NCBI GenBank assembly: GCA_965238025.1
Contig: OZ250162.1
Location: forward strand, 2,108,001 to 2,172,000
DNA from: Pelagihabitans sp965238025
GTDB taxonomy: Bacteria; Bacteroidota; Bacteroidia; Flavobacteriales; Flavobacteriaceae
Direction: 5' to 3'
DNA length: 64,000 nt
The notes under the pieces are model-generated. The model did not search any database, had not been told where the DNA came from, and was given only the letters and a program-made list of their open reading frames with translations. Below are positions 51,580 to 60,864 of this stretch, piece by piece. A program made the position numbers and the translations under genes. The first letter of the stretch is position 1; each line of letters opens with the position of its first letter.

Positions 51580-52377
51580 ATGCCTTTTGATAAAATAGCT
51601 GTCCGAATTTGCATTATAGCGCTCAGCTATCTGGGCTTGTGGTCTGCTATGCCTTGTTATGCACAAGAAGGCCCCCCTCCGCAATTGGAGGAATTTGATA
51701 ATAGACTTGAAGGGGAAACTTGGGTACTGATAAGTGGTTCTGCCAATGTGCAACTCCTTTCATTGGTTTCTTATTTTCAGGATTTTGAGTGGTATAAGGG
51801 GCAGGAATTAAAAATTCGGTTTCAGTTGGACGAAACCAAGCCGGTCAAAATTTTGGCGCAACAGACCAAGGGCAATGTTGTCTACCGGATGAAGCCCAAG
51901 GAAGTTCCAAAAGAACAAGGACTTAATGAATTTGGCCCCTGGCCCGTGGACGATAAACTGAGTAGCTTGGAACTGACCAAAACCCATTTAGGGGTTACAG
52001 TAACGGATTCACTAGAATCAGCGTATTACCCCGCTGCCGTGTACCATTCGTTGGATTCCCTAAATTTTAAGAATTACCTATTTCAGTTTTTACCGGGCAG
52101 GACATTGACCCAAATAAAATTTACCTTGTATAAGGGTCTGTATAAAGATATAGAGATAGATGAGGCTTCGTTAGTTTATTCCCGGAATCTTGGGAGCAAG
52201 ACCAAGCATGGGGGAGACCCCTTTCAATTATTTATTAAAAAGGAAGATATTGAACTTGAACCCGATTGGCAAGGTTGGCTAACTTTGACAATGAAGGCCA
52301 AGGATCTTCCCGGCTATGCTGATGTTGATGCGATTTACTTCATTTATCACAGTCCTAACTATAAACAAAGTGATTGA
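51580..52377 (+). CDS. secreted protein coupled to a TIR protein, unknown
   Basis: 265 aa, signal peptide (VRICIIALSYLGLWSAMPCYAQ). The mature part is beta-rich (TWVLISGSANVQLLSLVSYF, ELKIRFQLDETKPVKIL) and contains ESAYYPAAVYHSLDSLNFKNYLFQFLPG. No family is recognised. Its TGA overlaps the ATG of the TIR membrane protein (TGATG at 52375-52379), so the two are translationally coupled and probably act on the two sides of one membrane. Confidence 0.65.
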   Translation: MPFDKIAVRICIIALSYLGLWSAMPCYAQEGPPPQLEEFDNRLEGETWVLISGSANVQLLSLVSYFQDFEWYKGQELKIRFQLDETKPVKILAQQTKGNVVYRMKPKEVPKEQGLNEFGPWPVDDKLSSLELTKTHLGVTVTDSLESAYYPAAVYHSLDSLNFKNYLFQFLPGRTLTQIKFTLYKGLYKDIEIDEASLVYSRNLGSKTKHGGDPFQLFIKKEDIELEPDWQGWLTLTMKAKDLPGYADVDAIYFIYHSPNYKQSD

Positions 52378-53897
52378 TGGCCAAAATGCATGTCTTCATA
52401 GCTCACTCGAAGGATGATAAAAAACTCAAAGATGATTTGCTCAAGCATTTGTCGAGCCAAAAAGAAGACGGAAAAGCTTCCTTTTGGGACAGGGACGCGA
52501 TTTTACCGGGTGAAGACGAAGATGTGGTAATAGCTGCCGAATTAAGCAAGGCCGATATTATACTATTGCTACTCACTGCCGATTTTTTCAATTTAAAAGC
52601 CTGTAGGGATTTGGAACGGGAGGCATTCGCGCTAAAAAGGACTAAAAATGTGGCCCTTGTTCCCATAATGCTCCGGTATTTTGATTTAGGCGCGAGCTAT
52701 GACGGTTTGGCAACCTTACCCCGAAGAGACCGCCCTATTTTGGGAAGGTATTGGGATTCCGAAGATGAGGCATTTACTACGGTCGCAACTAAAATTGGGG
52801 ATATTATTGCGGCTAAAGCAAGAGGTGATGTAATACCGCATCTTAAGCCTCCGCCATTAGTCAAAAAAATTGCAAGAAAACTAAAACGCCCCGCAGGTAT
52901 AGGGGTGTACCTTCTTTTGGTGCTACTTTTATTTTCAACACTTTTCTTACCGAAGCGCAATTTGCCCGTAAAAATGAAATTGGCGGTGAACCAGGTAGAT
53001 TTTCGACTAATCGAAAACCTAGGGAACGGATTTTGGTCTCAAAGTATTTTTGCCAAAAATGCAATGGTCAAAAATTTTACGACTGCAACTCTTCCAGGGA
53101 GGAACCTACGTCTTTTAGACAATCCTGATCAACTTTTAGAGATTCCTGAATCCAGAATCAAAATAGATCGCCTTTCAGCTACAGTTGACCCCTATCTCTA
53201 TTTGTTTGATGTGTATTTGTCTGATTGGGATATCTCAGATTCCGCTACTATTCGACTGAGAATGACTCCTGAAAATTCCCTTTTTATATCGGTAGATCAA
53301 GGACGATCTAAAGGAACATTCAACTTCAATGACAGCTTGGAATTCTATACGGAATCCAGTAGCATGAAATTTGGCGGGACCAAATATGAGGATGATATGG
53401 AAGCCATACTTTATAGTTCGGCAGGACGGGTAAACTTTGAAGCGGTCGGGTTAGACCATTCCATTTCGTTAGATTCCTTAACAGAAGGTTTAAATACGAC
53501 CAACCTTTATGTGTCTGAACTTAAATTTCAAAAGGACCTGAGAACTGATAAAGGAACAGTACAAAGTTCCATCTTATCGGGCGAGATCACCATAGATGGA
53601 TTTGATCCCATAACTATTGATACGCCAGAAGCTTATTTTTTGAAATTCGAAAGTCCTGAACCTTTGAGAATTCAGAATATTAATGTATTAGGGGAGAACA
53701 TGGAATTGCTCATTATAGGGGAGGGCATAAAGGACATTAAAAAGGGAACTTCCCTGGCCACCATGAAAAGTGAAATACCTACTATTCTCGAATGGCTTAT
53801 GACCAAATACCAATTAGGTCTTTTAGCCACGCTGGTTGCATTTCTGTTACCCCTAATCACCTTTGGGATAAATTTATTTAAGAAAAGAGCATCCTAG
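52377..53897 (+). CDS. TIR domain protein with a transmembrane helix and a large extracytoplasmic domain
   Basis: 506 aa from ATG 52377; a TTG three bases earlier is not needed. The N-terminal TIR domain (1-140) has HVFIAHSKDDKKLKDDLLKH, SFWDRDAILPGED, KADIILLLLTADFFNLKACRDLEREAF (glutamate in the helix after the fourth strand) and VALVPIMLRYFDL. A membrane helix follows (GIGVYLLLVLLLFSTLFL, about 175-193). About 280 aa of beta-rich sequence precede a second membrane helix near the C-terminus (LGLLATLVAFLLPLITFGINLF). The layout suggests a sensor: an outer domain between two membrane helices and a cytoplasmic TIR effector. It is coupled to the secreted protein upstream. Confidence 0.82.
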   Translation: MAKMHVFIAHSKDDKKLKDDLLKHLSSQKEDGKASFWDRDAILPGEDEDVVIAAELSKADIILLLLTADFFNLKACRDLEREAFALKRTKNVALVPIMLRYFDLGASYDGLATLPRRDRPILGRYWDSEDEAFTTVATKIGDIIAAKARGDVIPHLKPPPLVKKIARKLKRPAGIGVYLLLVLLLFSTLFLPKRNLPVKMKLAVNQVDFRLIENLGNGFWSQSIFAKNAMVKNFTTATLPGRNLRLLDNPDQLLEIPESRIKIDRLSATVDPYLYLFDVYLSDWDISDSATIRLRMTPENSLFISVDQGRSKGTFNFNDSLEFYTESSSMKFGGTKYEDDMEAILYSSAGRVNFEAVGLDHSISLDSLTEGLNTTNLYVSELKFQKDLRTDKGTVQSSILSGEITIDGFDPITIDTPEAYFLKFESPEPLRIQNINVLGENMELLIIGEGIKDIKKGTSLATMKSEIPTILEWLMTKYQLGLLATLVAFLLPLITFGINLFKKRAS

Positions 53898-53990
53898 GCT
53901 CGAGTATTTTGATTTGGTTTCGAAATTAAAAGGTAGTCTTTGTTTAGCTATGAGTGAACAGCATTTTGATACGATTTCTTTAATCAACAG

Positions 53991-54119
53991 TGTCAGTTCG
54001 AGTGTTTTTTCGTAATAAAGTGGAGAAAAAATGTATCGAGAACCAATCTAGCACCAAAAGGTTCTCGATAAGCTTGATTTCCAACAAAAAAATTGGAAGT
54101 TCAAGCACTCGAACTAACA
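53991..54119. repeat. 129-bp multi-hairpin palindromic element
   Basis: Outer arms TGTCAGTTCGAGTG (53991-54004) and its complement (54106-54119) pair with one mismatch. Inside are three hairpins: TTTTTTC/GAAAAAA (54005-54011/54025-54031); a perfect 11-bp TATCGAGAACC/GGTTCTCGATA (54034-54044/54060-54070); and an imperfect AGCTTGATTTCCAA-type hairpin (54071-54105). The whole folds as a closed multi-branch structure. It is probably a REP/MITE-like dispersed element or a structured RNA; no protein is encoded. Confidence 0.7.
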
Positions 54120-54192
54120 TTAACCGATGAAAATATCAAGATACACAAGAGGTAATAATAGTGTTACGTATAGCTACTAAAAGTAAAACGCA

Positions 54193-54957
54193 ATGGAATT
54201 ACACCCAATAAATACAATTGATGAGGTCATCTCGATTTTGGAAAAAATTGTTCTAGAAACCACAGCTAAAAATGATCCCTTGGGTTACTTTGCCGTACTG
54301 TATCTTAAAGTGACCCAAAAAGTTAAGGAAGGTATTGAGAATGATTTTTTCGAAAATGGTGAAAGGATGGAAAAGTTGGATGTTATTTTTGCCAAAAGAT
54401 ATATAAGCGCATATTATGAATATCAAAAAGGCGAAGCTGTTACCAAATCATGGGCTGATGCTTTTGAACTTTCTAACCATTATTGGCCCATTGTTCTACA
54501 ACATTTGCTGGTTGGTATGAATGCCCATATCAGTCTTGATTTGGGAATAGCCGCCGCCGAAATTTCTAGGAATAAAAATATTGAAGATTTAAAATTAGAT
54601 TTTGATCGTATAAATGAAATCTTGGCTCAGTTGGTTAATGAAGTGCAGGAAGCGCTGTCTAAAATTTGGCCTACGCTCAAGAAAATTCTACAACGCACTG
54701 GAAAAGCAGATGACTTTTTGGTTGATTTTAGCATGCAATTGGCCCGAGATGGTGCTTGGAACTTTGCCAAAGATCTGGCGTTGACCCCAACTGACGAACA
54801 GGAATTAGCAATCGGTTATCGTGATAAAATTGTTGCTGGGAAAATAAAAATAATCACCAAACCAGGTTTTATAGCAAGAGTGATTTTTGGGATTATCAGG
54901 CTTGGTGAAAGAGGCACCGTTTCGGAAAAAATAGAACAGCTGAAAACCCAAAAATAA
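54193..54957 (+). CDS. DUF5995 family protein
   Basis: 254 aa, cytoplasmic. The signature pattern is RMEKLDVIFAKRYISAYYEY (about 57-76), then KSWADAFELS and QHLLVGMNAHISLDLGIAAA (about 104-123), in which the His and NAH residues are conserved in DUF5995; the protein is all-helical. The family has no known function. It is flanked by the 129-bp palindromic element upstream and a hairpin terminator downstream, and stands alone between two conflict-type loci. Confidence 0.75.
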   Translation: MELHPINTIDEVISILEKIVLETTAKNDPLGYFAVLYLKVTQKVKEGIENDFFENGERMEKLDVIFAKRYISAYYEYQKGEAVTKSWADAFELSNHYWPIVLQHLLVGMNAHISLDLGIAAAEISRNKNIEDLKLDFDRINEILAQLVNEVQEALSKIWPTLKKILQRTGKADDFLVDFSMQLARDGAWNFAKDLALTPTDEQELAIGYRDKIVAGKIKIITKPGFIARVIFGIIRLGERGTVSEKIEQLKTQK

Positions 54958-54967
54958 AAGATAAAAA

Positions 54968-54989
54968 GGCCCATATTTTCGTGTGGGCC
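54968..54989. terminator. bidirectional hairpin terminator
   Basis: GGCCCA-TATTTTCGTG-TGGGCC between the convergent DUF5995 and nSTAND genes. On the minus strand it is followed by TTTTTATCTTTTATTTTT, a good U-tract; on the plus strand the tail is weaker. Confidence 0.65.
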
Positions 54990-55113
54990 AATTATAATAG
55001 TACATTGCTAAATCGGATTCTTAAAACTAGCTTTACGCTCTGAGGGCTTAGTTGTATTGTACTCACATCGCATCTTTTTTTAGGATTTGACCTCGTACGA
55101 GTTATGAGCTAGT

Positions 55114-57417
55114 TCATTCTTCGATATAGTGTATAATGAACGTATTTTTTTTATCGCTTTCAGAAATCCCTAACCCATATCCCCTTCGATGTACGAATTC
55201 GACATTTTTTGACTCAAGCAATTGATTTAGACCATTTGTTAAGTGCAGCGCTTCGTATTCTGTTCTGTCACTGTAATATAATACGGTAGGCACAGATGAG
55301 AAGAAGGAAGGTTTCTTTTTCCAATCTGGATATACCTTGAGTTGATAGTATTCCCCAAGAAAATCGGTTAAAAGTAATTTTACAGCAGTATTTGGTCGAT
55401 GGGCGTACATTCTTACATGGAATTTTTTATCATGGGTTTCGTACAAGATTTCTATGGTATTGTTTTTCGAGTCATAGCCCCCAATACCCTGAAACGGTTT
55501 TGAACTTGTAATAATTTCTTCTTTTTCGTTTAATTGTGCCATAAGCTCCTTTACACGCTCTTTTGGAACATTTTGACCAAAGTAAATAGTATTTACCCCA
55601 CTCGAATTATTATCAACCGCAATACTTTCTTTAATACTCAGCTGATATTTGGATTTATCCAATGTGGCGATGGTGTTTGTTATTAAATCACCATCTGCCT
55701 TTCTTTTAAAATAGCGAACTACTGTTGTGGGCAATCGTAAGCCTTCTAAACTTTTGATCGACTCGTTCTTTTCATTTTTCGAAACATTGGATTGCTCTAC
55801 TATTGCAATGGTAGAATCAATTCTGGAATTATTAATTCTTGTAACTGAGTCTATGGTCACCTGCTTTAAGCTGTCTTTGGCAAATTCGAACTCCTTACTT
55901 TGAATCTCATTTTTTTTCAAAGTATAGAGAATATTATTAAATTGTATTTCCTTTTTTTGCTTGAAGTATAGTCCTACTGCCAGCATCCCAAGAAGAAGGA
56001 TAGTCGATGCTACTAGGATTTTTCGAATTTTTTTCTTGGTCTTCCTTCTATTCTCCGCGTCATTTTGAATTTTTTTCAAATCATTTAAAGCTGGTCTTAA
56101 CATCCTGTCGTGGGACAAACAATAGAAGTTTCCTCCATTTTTCATCTCAGTTTTTACGATACCTTCTTCCTTAAGGAGGTCCGCGATTTTTATTGCATTT
56201 TCAATCTGCCTGAAACTTTCTTCATGAACCAAATTTCGATTACCGTTAACAATAAGCCCGTTTAAAATCTGCTCACGCAACTGATAGAATGCCTTGTTTC
56301 CCATTGCGCTTTTTGATCTAACTATATCCCATTTTTTCTTATAAAAGCTCGTTATAACTCTTTTTACATTTGGGATTTCATTCTTGGTAATGGCTTTGTT
56401 TTTGACTTTTATCTTTTTTTCAATGTCGCTGGCAACAATTTGGAGATGTATTGGATCTATATATTCTGATTTATTTTCCTTTAAGCTTTCCAACAAAGAA
56501 TTTAAGGCATCAGCTTCAAAGCTGAATTTTGGAGATTTGAAATAAACTCCCTCAAGACCTGCCGGTATCTCAATGGCGTCTTTCGCCTGTTCAAGATGTA
56601 AGGATTTCAATCTAAATTGGTTCTTTAAAATATTTGGAAAATGATCTGACAGCAAACCCATGACCCCTAATTTGTCTTCCCTAATGACAAATAGTGTTTT
56701 TAATCGAAGGTCACGCTCCAAAAACTTGATGTTGGCATTGTAGACTTCCTTCTCTTCCGGAGACATCGCACTTGAGAATAGTTCATCCAGATTCTTGTCT
56801 ATTTCACTGTTGATTTCGGGTGGGATTCTTGATTCGTAAAGTTGAGCCAGTGCTTTGATTAAACATAACTGTTGTTCTGTATCGTAATCTTGAAATTCTT
56901 CAAATTGGTCGAATATCAATAACAATTTTAATCCCTTTTGTTCAATTTTCTTAAGCAAATACCAGAGGCTGTCCTCCTTAGAAGTCATATAAGGAAGCTT
57001 ATCTTTATCAAGCCCGATAACTTTACTCTTTAGTCGTTGAAAAAATCTTTGTGCATTTTTCTCATCCTTATCAATCGAATAAAGTTTTTCCTTAATCGTA
57101 TCAATCAAAATATGGAGCAGAAAGTCTTTCTGGTCAGATTCAACTTTAATTTCCTTTAGATTTGGGTACTTTTTGGTTCTACCGAAATTGACGACCACAG
57201 GAACCAACGTTTCATCCATTTCGGCAATATAAGGTGTTAGACCAGCCCTTACCAAGGAACTTTTGCCAACTCCTGATTCCGCATGTAATACCATGGTATC
57301 ACTAAGCGATATTTCGGTATAGAGCCTTTCTATATCTGTCTCCCTTCCCCAAAAAATGTCTGCATCCGCTTCAGTGAAGAAATTGATGCCTGGATACCTG
57401 TATTTTTCTGAGCTCAT
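55114..57417 (-). CDS. nSTAND-type P-loop NTPase with a membrane helix and C-terminal domain
   Basis: 767 aa. NTPase domain: FWGRETDIERL, Walker A HAESGVGKSSLV (K52), Walker B KLLLIFDQFEEF (D170), RED at about 246-248, and FRLKSLHLEQAKDAIEIPA (about 268-286), all typical of STAND NTPases of the nSTAND1 group. A winged-helix-like part follows (ADLLKEEGIVK, CLSHDRML). A membrane helix (ILVASTILLLGMLAVGLYF, about 467-485) then leads to a coiled coil and a C-terminal 180-aa domain with VLYYSDRTEYEALHLTNGL. It is the last gene of the CHAT/SIR2-TIR operon, 19 bp after the SIR2-TIR gene. Likely the NTP-dependent sensor or switch that gates the effectors. Confidence 0.85.
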   Translation of the reverse strand: MSSEKYRYPGINFFTEADADIFWGRETDIERLYTEISLSDTMVLHAESGVGKSSLVRAGLTPYIAEMDETLVPVVVNFGRTKKYPNLKEIKVESDQKDFLLHILIDTIKEKLYSIDKDEKNAQRFFQRLKSKVIGLDKDKLPYMTSKEDSLWYLLKKIEQKGLKLLLIFDQFEEFQDYDTEQQLCLIKALAQLYESRIPPEINSEIDKNLDELFSSAMSPEEKEVYNANIKFLERDLRLKTLFVIREDKLGVMGLLSDHFPNILKNQFRLKSLHLEQAKDAIEIPAGLEGVYFKSPKFSFEADALNSLLESLKENKSEYIDPIHLQIVASDIEKKIKVKNKAITKNEIPNVKRVITSFYKKKWDIVRSKSAMGNKAFYQLREQILNGLIVNGNRNLVHEESFRQIENAIKIADLLKEEGIVKTEMKNGGNFYCLSHDRMLRPALNDLKKIQNDAENRRKTKKKIRKILVASTILLLGMLAVGLYFKQKKEIQFNNILYTLKKNEIQSKEFEFAKDSLKQVTIDSVTRINNSRIDSTIAIVEQSNVSKNEKNESIKSLEGLRLPTTVVRYFKRKADGDLITNTIATLDKSKYQLSIKESIAVDNNSSGVNTIYFGQNVPKERVKELMAQLNEKEEIITSSKPFQGIGGYDSKNNTIEILYETHDKKFHVRMYAHRPNTAVKLLLTDFLGEYYQLKVYPDWKKKPSFFSSVPTVLYYSDRTEYEALHLTNGLNQLLESKNVEFVHRRGYGLGISESDKKNTFIIHYIEE

Positions 57418-57436
57418 GGGTTATGGTTTAAGTCAT

Positions 57437-58936
57437 CTATTGAGTTGTTCCTTCGCCGCAGATCTTCTCAAGTATTATTTCTGATTTCGCCCTTTTGAGT
57501 ACCACGGCGTCATTTCTCTCGATCTTAAAGTCACCTTTCAAAATCACCAAATGCATATTATCAAGTAAGTCTTCGAAAAAAGTTGGGAGAAACTCATGTA
57601 TTTCAAGAACCGGGGTCCATTTGGCAATCGCTTTTCCCTTTTCGATTGGGTCGCTGGTGCTTTGCTCAATTTGTCCTATTCCTTCCTCATATAATTTTTT
57701 CCAATAGTTTTTATATTCTATGATTCTCGCCTCATTAAATTGATCTTTTTCGTCTTCTTTCAAGAGCATTCTATATATTTTGTTATCACCTTTGTTTTTA
57801 TGAATCTGTACTGCTTCGTACATACAGTTTCTAGATTTAAGGTATTCGTCACTTACTACTTGAACAATGGTTTTACACTGGCTCAGGGCGTTCATAAATT
57901 CTTTGAGGTTATCGCCAAAACTTAAATCCTTCTTATCCCTGAAAACATTAAATGAGCAGGCTTTATTTGTATCAATTTCACTTTCTAGCCAATCAACTAT
58001 ATTTTCTATATGGAACTTGCTATCTGCTCCTTTCTTCCTCCAAGCATAGGAAAAAACCAAACTATATTTTCCTCCTATTTTAATTTCCCTTAACACACTT
58101 GTATTATTCAAATCAGATTCTTCGCAGGTGCTAATAATCCTGTCTATGGTAACTTCGGGGGACTCGCCGGTGAAATCCATTCGAAAGTGTTTCCCCATAA
58201 TACGGTTGGTGTAATCATTATGTCTACAATCGGGGGTGCTTAGTATAGAATAGCGCTCAGGTGTTTTAACATTTAGGCGGTGACAGAGCAATTGATAATA
58301 CCAAGATTCATAGTTGAAACCTAGGAATATATAAGTATTGGCATTTTGCAAATACGCTTCAAGATTATCAGGTAGAGATCGCTCAGCCAGTAGTTTTTCT
58401 AAAGCTTTATGCATATGACCATGATCGAGAATTAGGGAACCATCTGCTTCAATACTACCAAAAATGTTGTACACCACCGGCTTTTGTTTGGTAGGTTTTT
58501 CCAAGTTATTGTTTGGAACTGTGCTCCTTGAAAAATGATCCTCAATATAATCGATGTCATTTTGCTCAAAAACCTTAGTTAAAGCAGCGTCAGGTGAAAA
58601 ATTAATAATCAAAGGGAACTTGATTCGGGCAATTTTCTCAAGAAGTATTGTGTCACCCACATTCTTATAAAAATCCTTTATTTCACGACTAATGGGTCGA
58701 AGACTTACCTCCTCTTTAAAAGAAAACAAATTCTCTTCCTCAAAATACTTCTCTATAATATCGGGGTGTTTTTTTGATAGCTTCCTGAAATAATCTTTAT
58801 GCCTAACCCCTTTATTGTTTATTGCCAATTCAGGTCCCAGCAAAAGAACACAATTACCAATATTGCCGTCAAAACTTTCGACAATATTGCTATATATATT
58901 GTTTAGTGCATTTTTATCGGTACTCACTAAATTCAT
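57437..58936 (-). CDS. SIR2-like / TIR fusion protein
   Basis: 499 aa. SIR2-like domain (about 20-270): VLLLGPELAIN, IINFSPDAALTKVF (N112 matching the TTN..xLE Asn), VVYNIFGSIEADGSLIL (position of the usual HG, here FG) and YIFLGFNYESWYYQLL (as G.s..D..). TIR domain (about 290-400): YSLVFSYAWRKKG, VFRDKKDLSFGD and VVSDEYLKSRNCMYEAV with the putative catalytic E374. Both domain types use NAD. The loss of the His suggests a non-catalytic SIR2 part that may bind ligand while the TIR part acts. A C-terminal 90 aa follows, without a known domain. It lies between the 581-aa protein gene and the nSTAND gene. Confidence 0.82.
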   Translation of the reverse strand: MNLVSTDKNALNNIYSNIVESFDGNIGNCVLLLGPELAINNKGVRHKDYFRKLSKKHPDIIEKYFEEENLFSFKEEVSLRPISREIKDFYKNVGDTILLEKIARIKFPLIINFSPDAALTKVFEQNDIDYIEDHFSRSTVPNNNLEKPTKQKPVVYNIFGSIEADGSLILDHGHMHKALEKLLAERSLPDNLEAYLQNANTYIFLGFNYESWYYQLLCHRLNVKTPERYSILSTPDCRHNDYTNRIMGKHFRMDFTGESPEVTIDRIISTCEESDLNNTSVLREIKIGGKYSLVFSYAWRKKGADSKFHIENIVDWLESEIDTNKACSFNVFRDKKDLSFGDNLKEFMNALSQCKTIVQVVSDEYLKSRNCMYEAVQIHKNKGDNKIYRMLLKEDEKDQFNEARIIEYKNYWKKLYEEGIGQIEQSTSDPIEKGKAIAKWTPVLEIHEFLPTFFEDLLDNMHLVILKGDFKIERNDAVVLKRAKSEIILEKICGEGTTQ

Positions 58937-59098
58937 AATAATTAAAAATTATAATTGATGTATTAAACTTGACCGAGGGCCATTGCAACTCAATAAGACT
59001 ATTGGCTTTATAGCTCCAAAATGGGGCCTTTCTTTTCCCTAAATATGGCAGCTTATCTCAGATTTGGATTTAATTGTTCAATTGCTTTGATCATAATA

Positions 59099-60844
59099 TT
59101 ATTTTACCCTATTGACGGGCAACCCCGGAATTGTAAAAGGCAGGTTTACACCAAAAAACCAATAGGGGGTATCTAGCGTGACGTTATAGTTATACCCCAC
59201 ACTCAGTACGTCTTTAAATGCTGTAACTATTAAACCGGTTCCAAACTCGGGGGTGCCATCTGTATCAAAATCTGTTGAAGCAAAATTGAGTCCAACTCCC
59301 AAATCGACAAATTCATTATAGAAATAAGATTTTCTTGATCCAAATTTTAAAAGCAGGGATGCGGAAGGGGCAAAATAAAATTTTCGCTCTAAATCAAAAT
59401 TCAAGGCACCTGCATTTGTTGGATTTGCCATTATTAGCCCCACTGCAATCTCTGATCGAGCACCGACAAGCTGCATGGTATAAGATTGCTCCTCAAGAAG
59501 CTGTTTTTTTTCTGGAATGCTATCACTTTTTGAGGGAAAACGCAAATACACGGATATCTCCAATTCATCGCCATTGGAACGAGGTCCCGTTCCTTTTAAC
59601 TTTATATATCCTTTTTCGGGAATATTGTTGGTTCCGAAAGTTAAAACCTCCTCACCAAATTCCTTGTTTGCTACATATCTTTCCTGCTGATGAATCAATA
59701 TTCCCAAGGCATTTTCTAAACTTTTAAATTGGTCTTTTAGAGCAATGAAGCAAGCATTAACCCCGTCAGACAAAACCTGTACTTCATTACGTTGTTCATT
59801 CACCAAAGACACCAATGCCTCAAAATCATTGAAATCTACCTGAATGGCACTGAAATTTTGTATTAAATATTTGAATTTTCCAATTGCATCAAAGGCAGTG
59901 GTTATTTCAAATTCATTCAAATCTGTTCTGAAAGAATTAAAAAAAGAGGTAAAGGTTTCAATTTTTCCAACCAATTTGTTGCCGGTCTTTTGTAACGCTT
60001 CAGATAGTTTTTCCTTATTATCGGGTTTATTTAGAAAGCCCTTGATCGCCTTTTTTTGCTCAGACACGCAAGTCATATCCGGCAAATAGTTAAGCAGTTG
60101 TTCCTTTAATTGATTAAAAATGCCCAAAACCTTACCGTTGTTCCTTTTTGCTACTTCGGCCACTTCTTTTAGCTCGGATCTTTGTTCTTCAGAAAGTGTG
60201 GTAACCCATCGCGGGATAGTAACATACTCACGTTCAGAATAGGTGTCAAAATTTTGTATGTGAACACGATCGCCTCCCTGCCTATCTTTTTTAAAGGCTA
60301 CCACACTAATGCCAAACTTAAAATCATCCTGTTTTTCGAACTCCTTCTGGAGTTTAATGAGGTCGTCATTCAAGTTCTGAAAAATGAACGGGTCAGGGAA
60401 TTCTGGCCGTATGTCTTCTTTTAACAGAAAAAAATCCCGCATCAATTCGTTGTACCTCGAGGCCATGAATGGTTCTTGCTGCACAGCTTCTAAAAAGTTG
60501 ACCATCAACTCAACTAATTTCGTTTTAGAGTCGATATCGTTCACCTGATTTTGGAGCGTATTCAGAATAAAATCCTGATGCTCCAAGGCCGCTTTTAAGG
60601 ATGAAATTTGATCACTTATTTTCCGAGATTCCGCGTACTCAGGAAATTGAGATGCTATAGCATCCGTCAAGTTTTTCTTGGAAATAGAGACCTCAAGACG
60701 GGCATTTATGTCTATAATCTGCTTTGAACTGCCCGAAATAGGGTTTTCATTTCCTCGAACAATTTCGGTAACCTCAATTATCTGGGCATAGGAGGTTGTC
60801 AGACCAAGAAGTATAAATACCAACATTGATAAAACATTTTTCAT
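59099..60844 (-). CDS. exported coiled-coil protein with barrel-like C-terminus, unknown
   Basis: 581 aa with a signal peptide (VLSMLVFILLGLTTSYAQ). Residues about 70-380 are helical with coiled-coil stretches (SDQISSLKAALEHQDFILNT, DFEALVSLVNEQRNEVQVLS). Residues 400-581 are strand-rich (EISVYLRFPSK, SEIAVGLIMANP, YFAPSASLLLKFGSRKSYFY, FVDLGVGLNFAST, DVLSVGYNYNVTL), ending FTIPGLPVNRVK. Probably an envelope protein with a periplasmic coiled coil and an outer-membrane barrel. It lies in the CHAT/SIR2-TIR operon, 20 bp after the 140-aa gene. No family is recognised. Confidence 0.65.
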   Translation of the reverse strand: MKNVLSMLVFILLGLTTSYAQIIEVTEIVRGNENPISGSSKQIIDINARLEVSISKKNLTDAIASQFPEYAESRKISDQISSLKAALEHQDFILNTLQNQVNDIDSKTKLVELMVNFLEAVQQEPFMASRYNELMRDFFLLKEDIRPEFPDPFIFQNLNDDLIKLQKEFEKQDDFKFGISVVAFKKDRQGGDRVHIQNFDTYSEREYVTIPRWVTTLSEEQRSELKEVAEVAKRNNGKVLGIFNQLKEQLLNYLPDMTCVSEQKKAIKGFLNKPDNKEKLSEALQKTGNKLVGKIETFTSFFNSFRTDLNEFEITTAFDAIGKFKYLIQNFSAIQVDFNDFEALVSLVNEQRNEVQVLSDGVNACFIALKDQFKSLENALGILIHQQERYVANKEFGEEVLTFGTNNIPEKGYIKLKGTGPRSNGDELEISVYLRFPSKSDSIPEKKQLLEEQSYTMQLVGARSEIAVGLIMANPTNAGALNFDLERKFYFAPSASLLLKFGSRKSYFYNEFVDLGVGLNFASTDFDTDGTPEFGTGLIVTAFKDVLSVGYNYNVTLDTPYWFFGVNLPFTIPGLPVNRVK

Positions 60845-60864
60845 AGGGTTCTTTTAAGTTGAAA

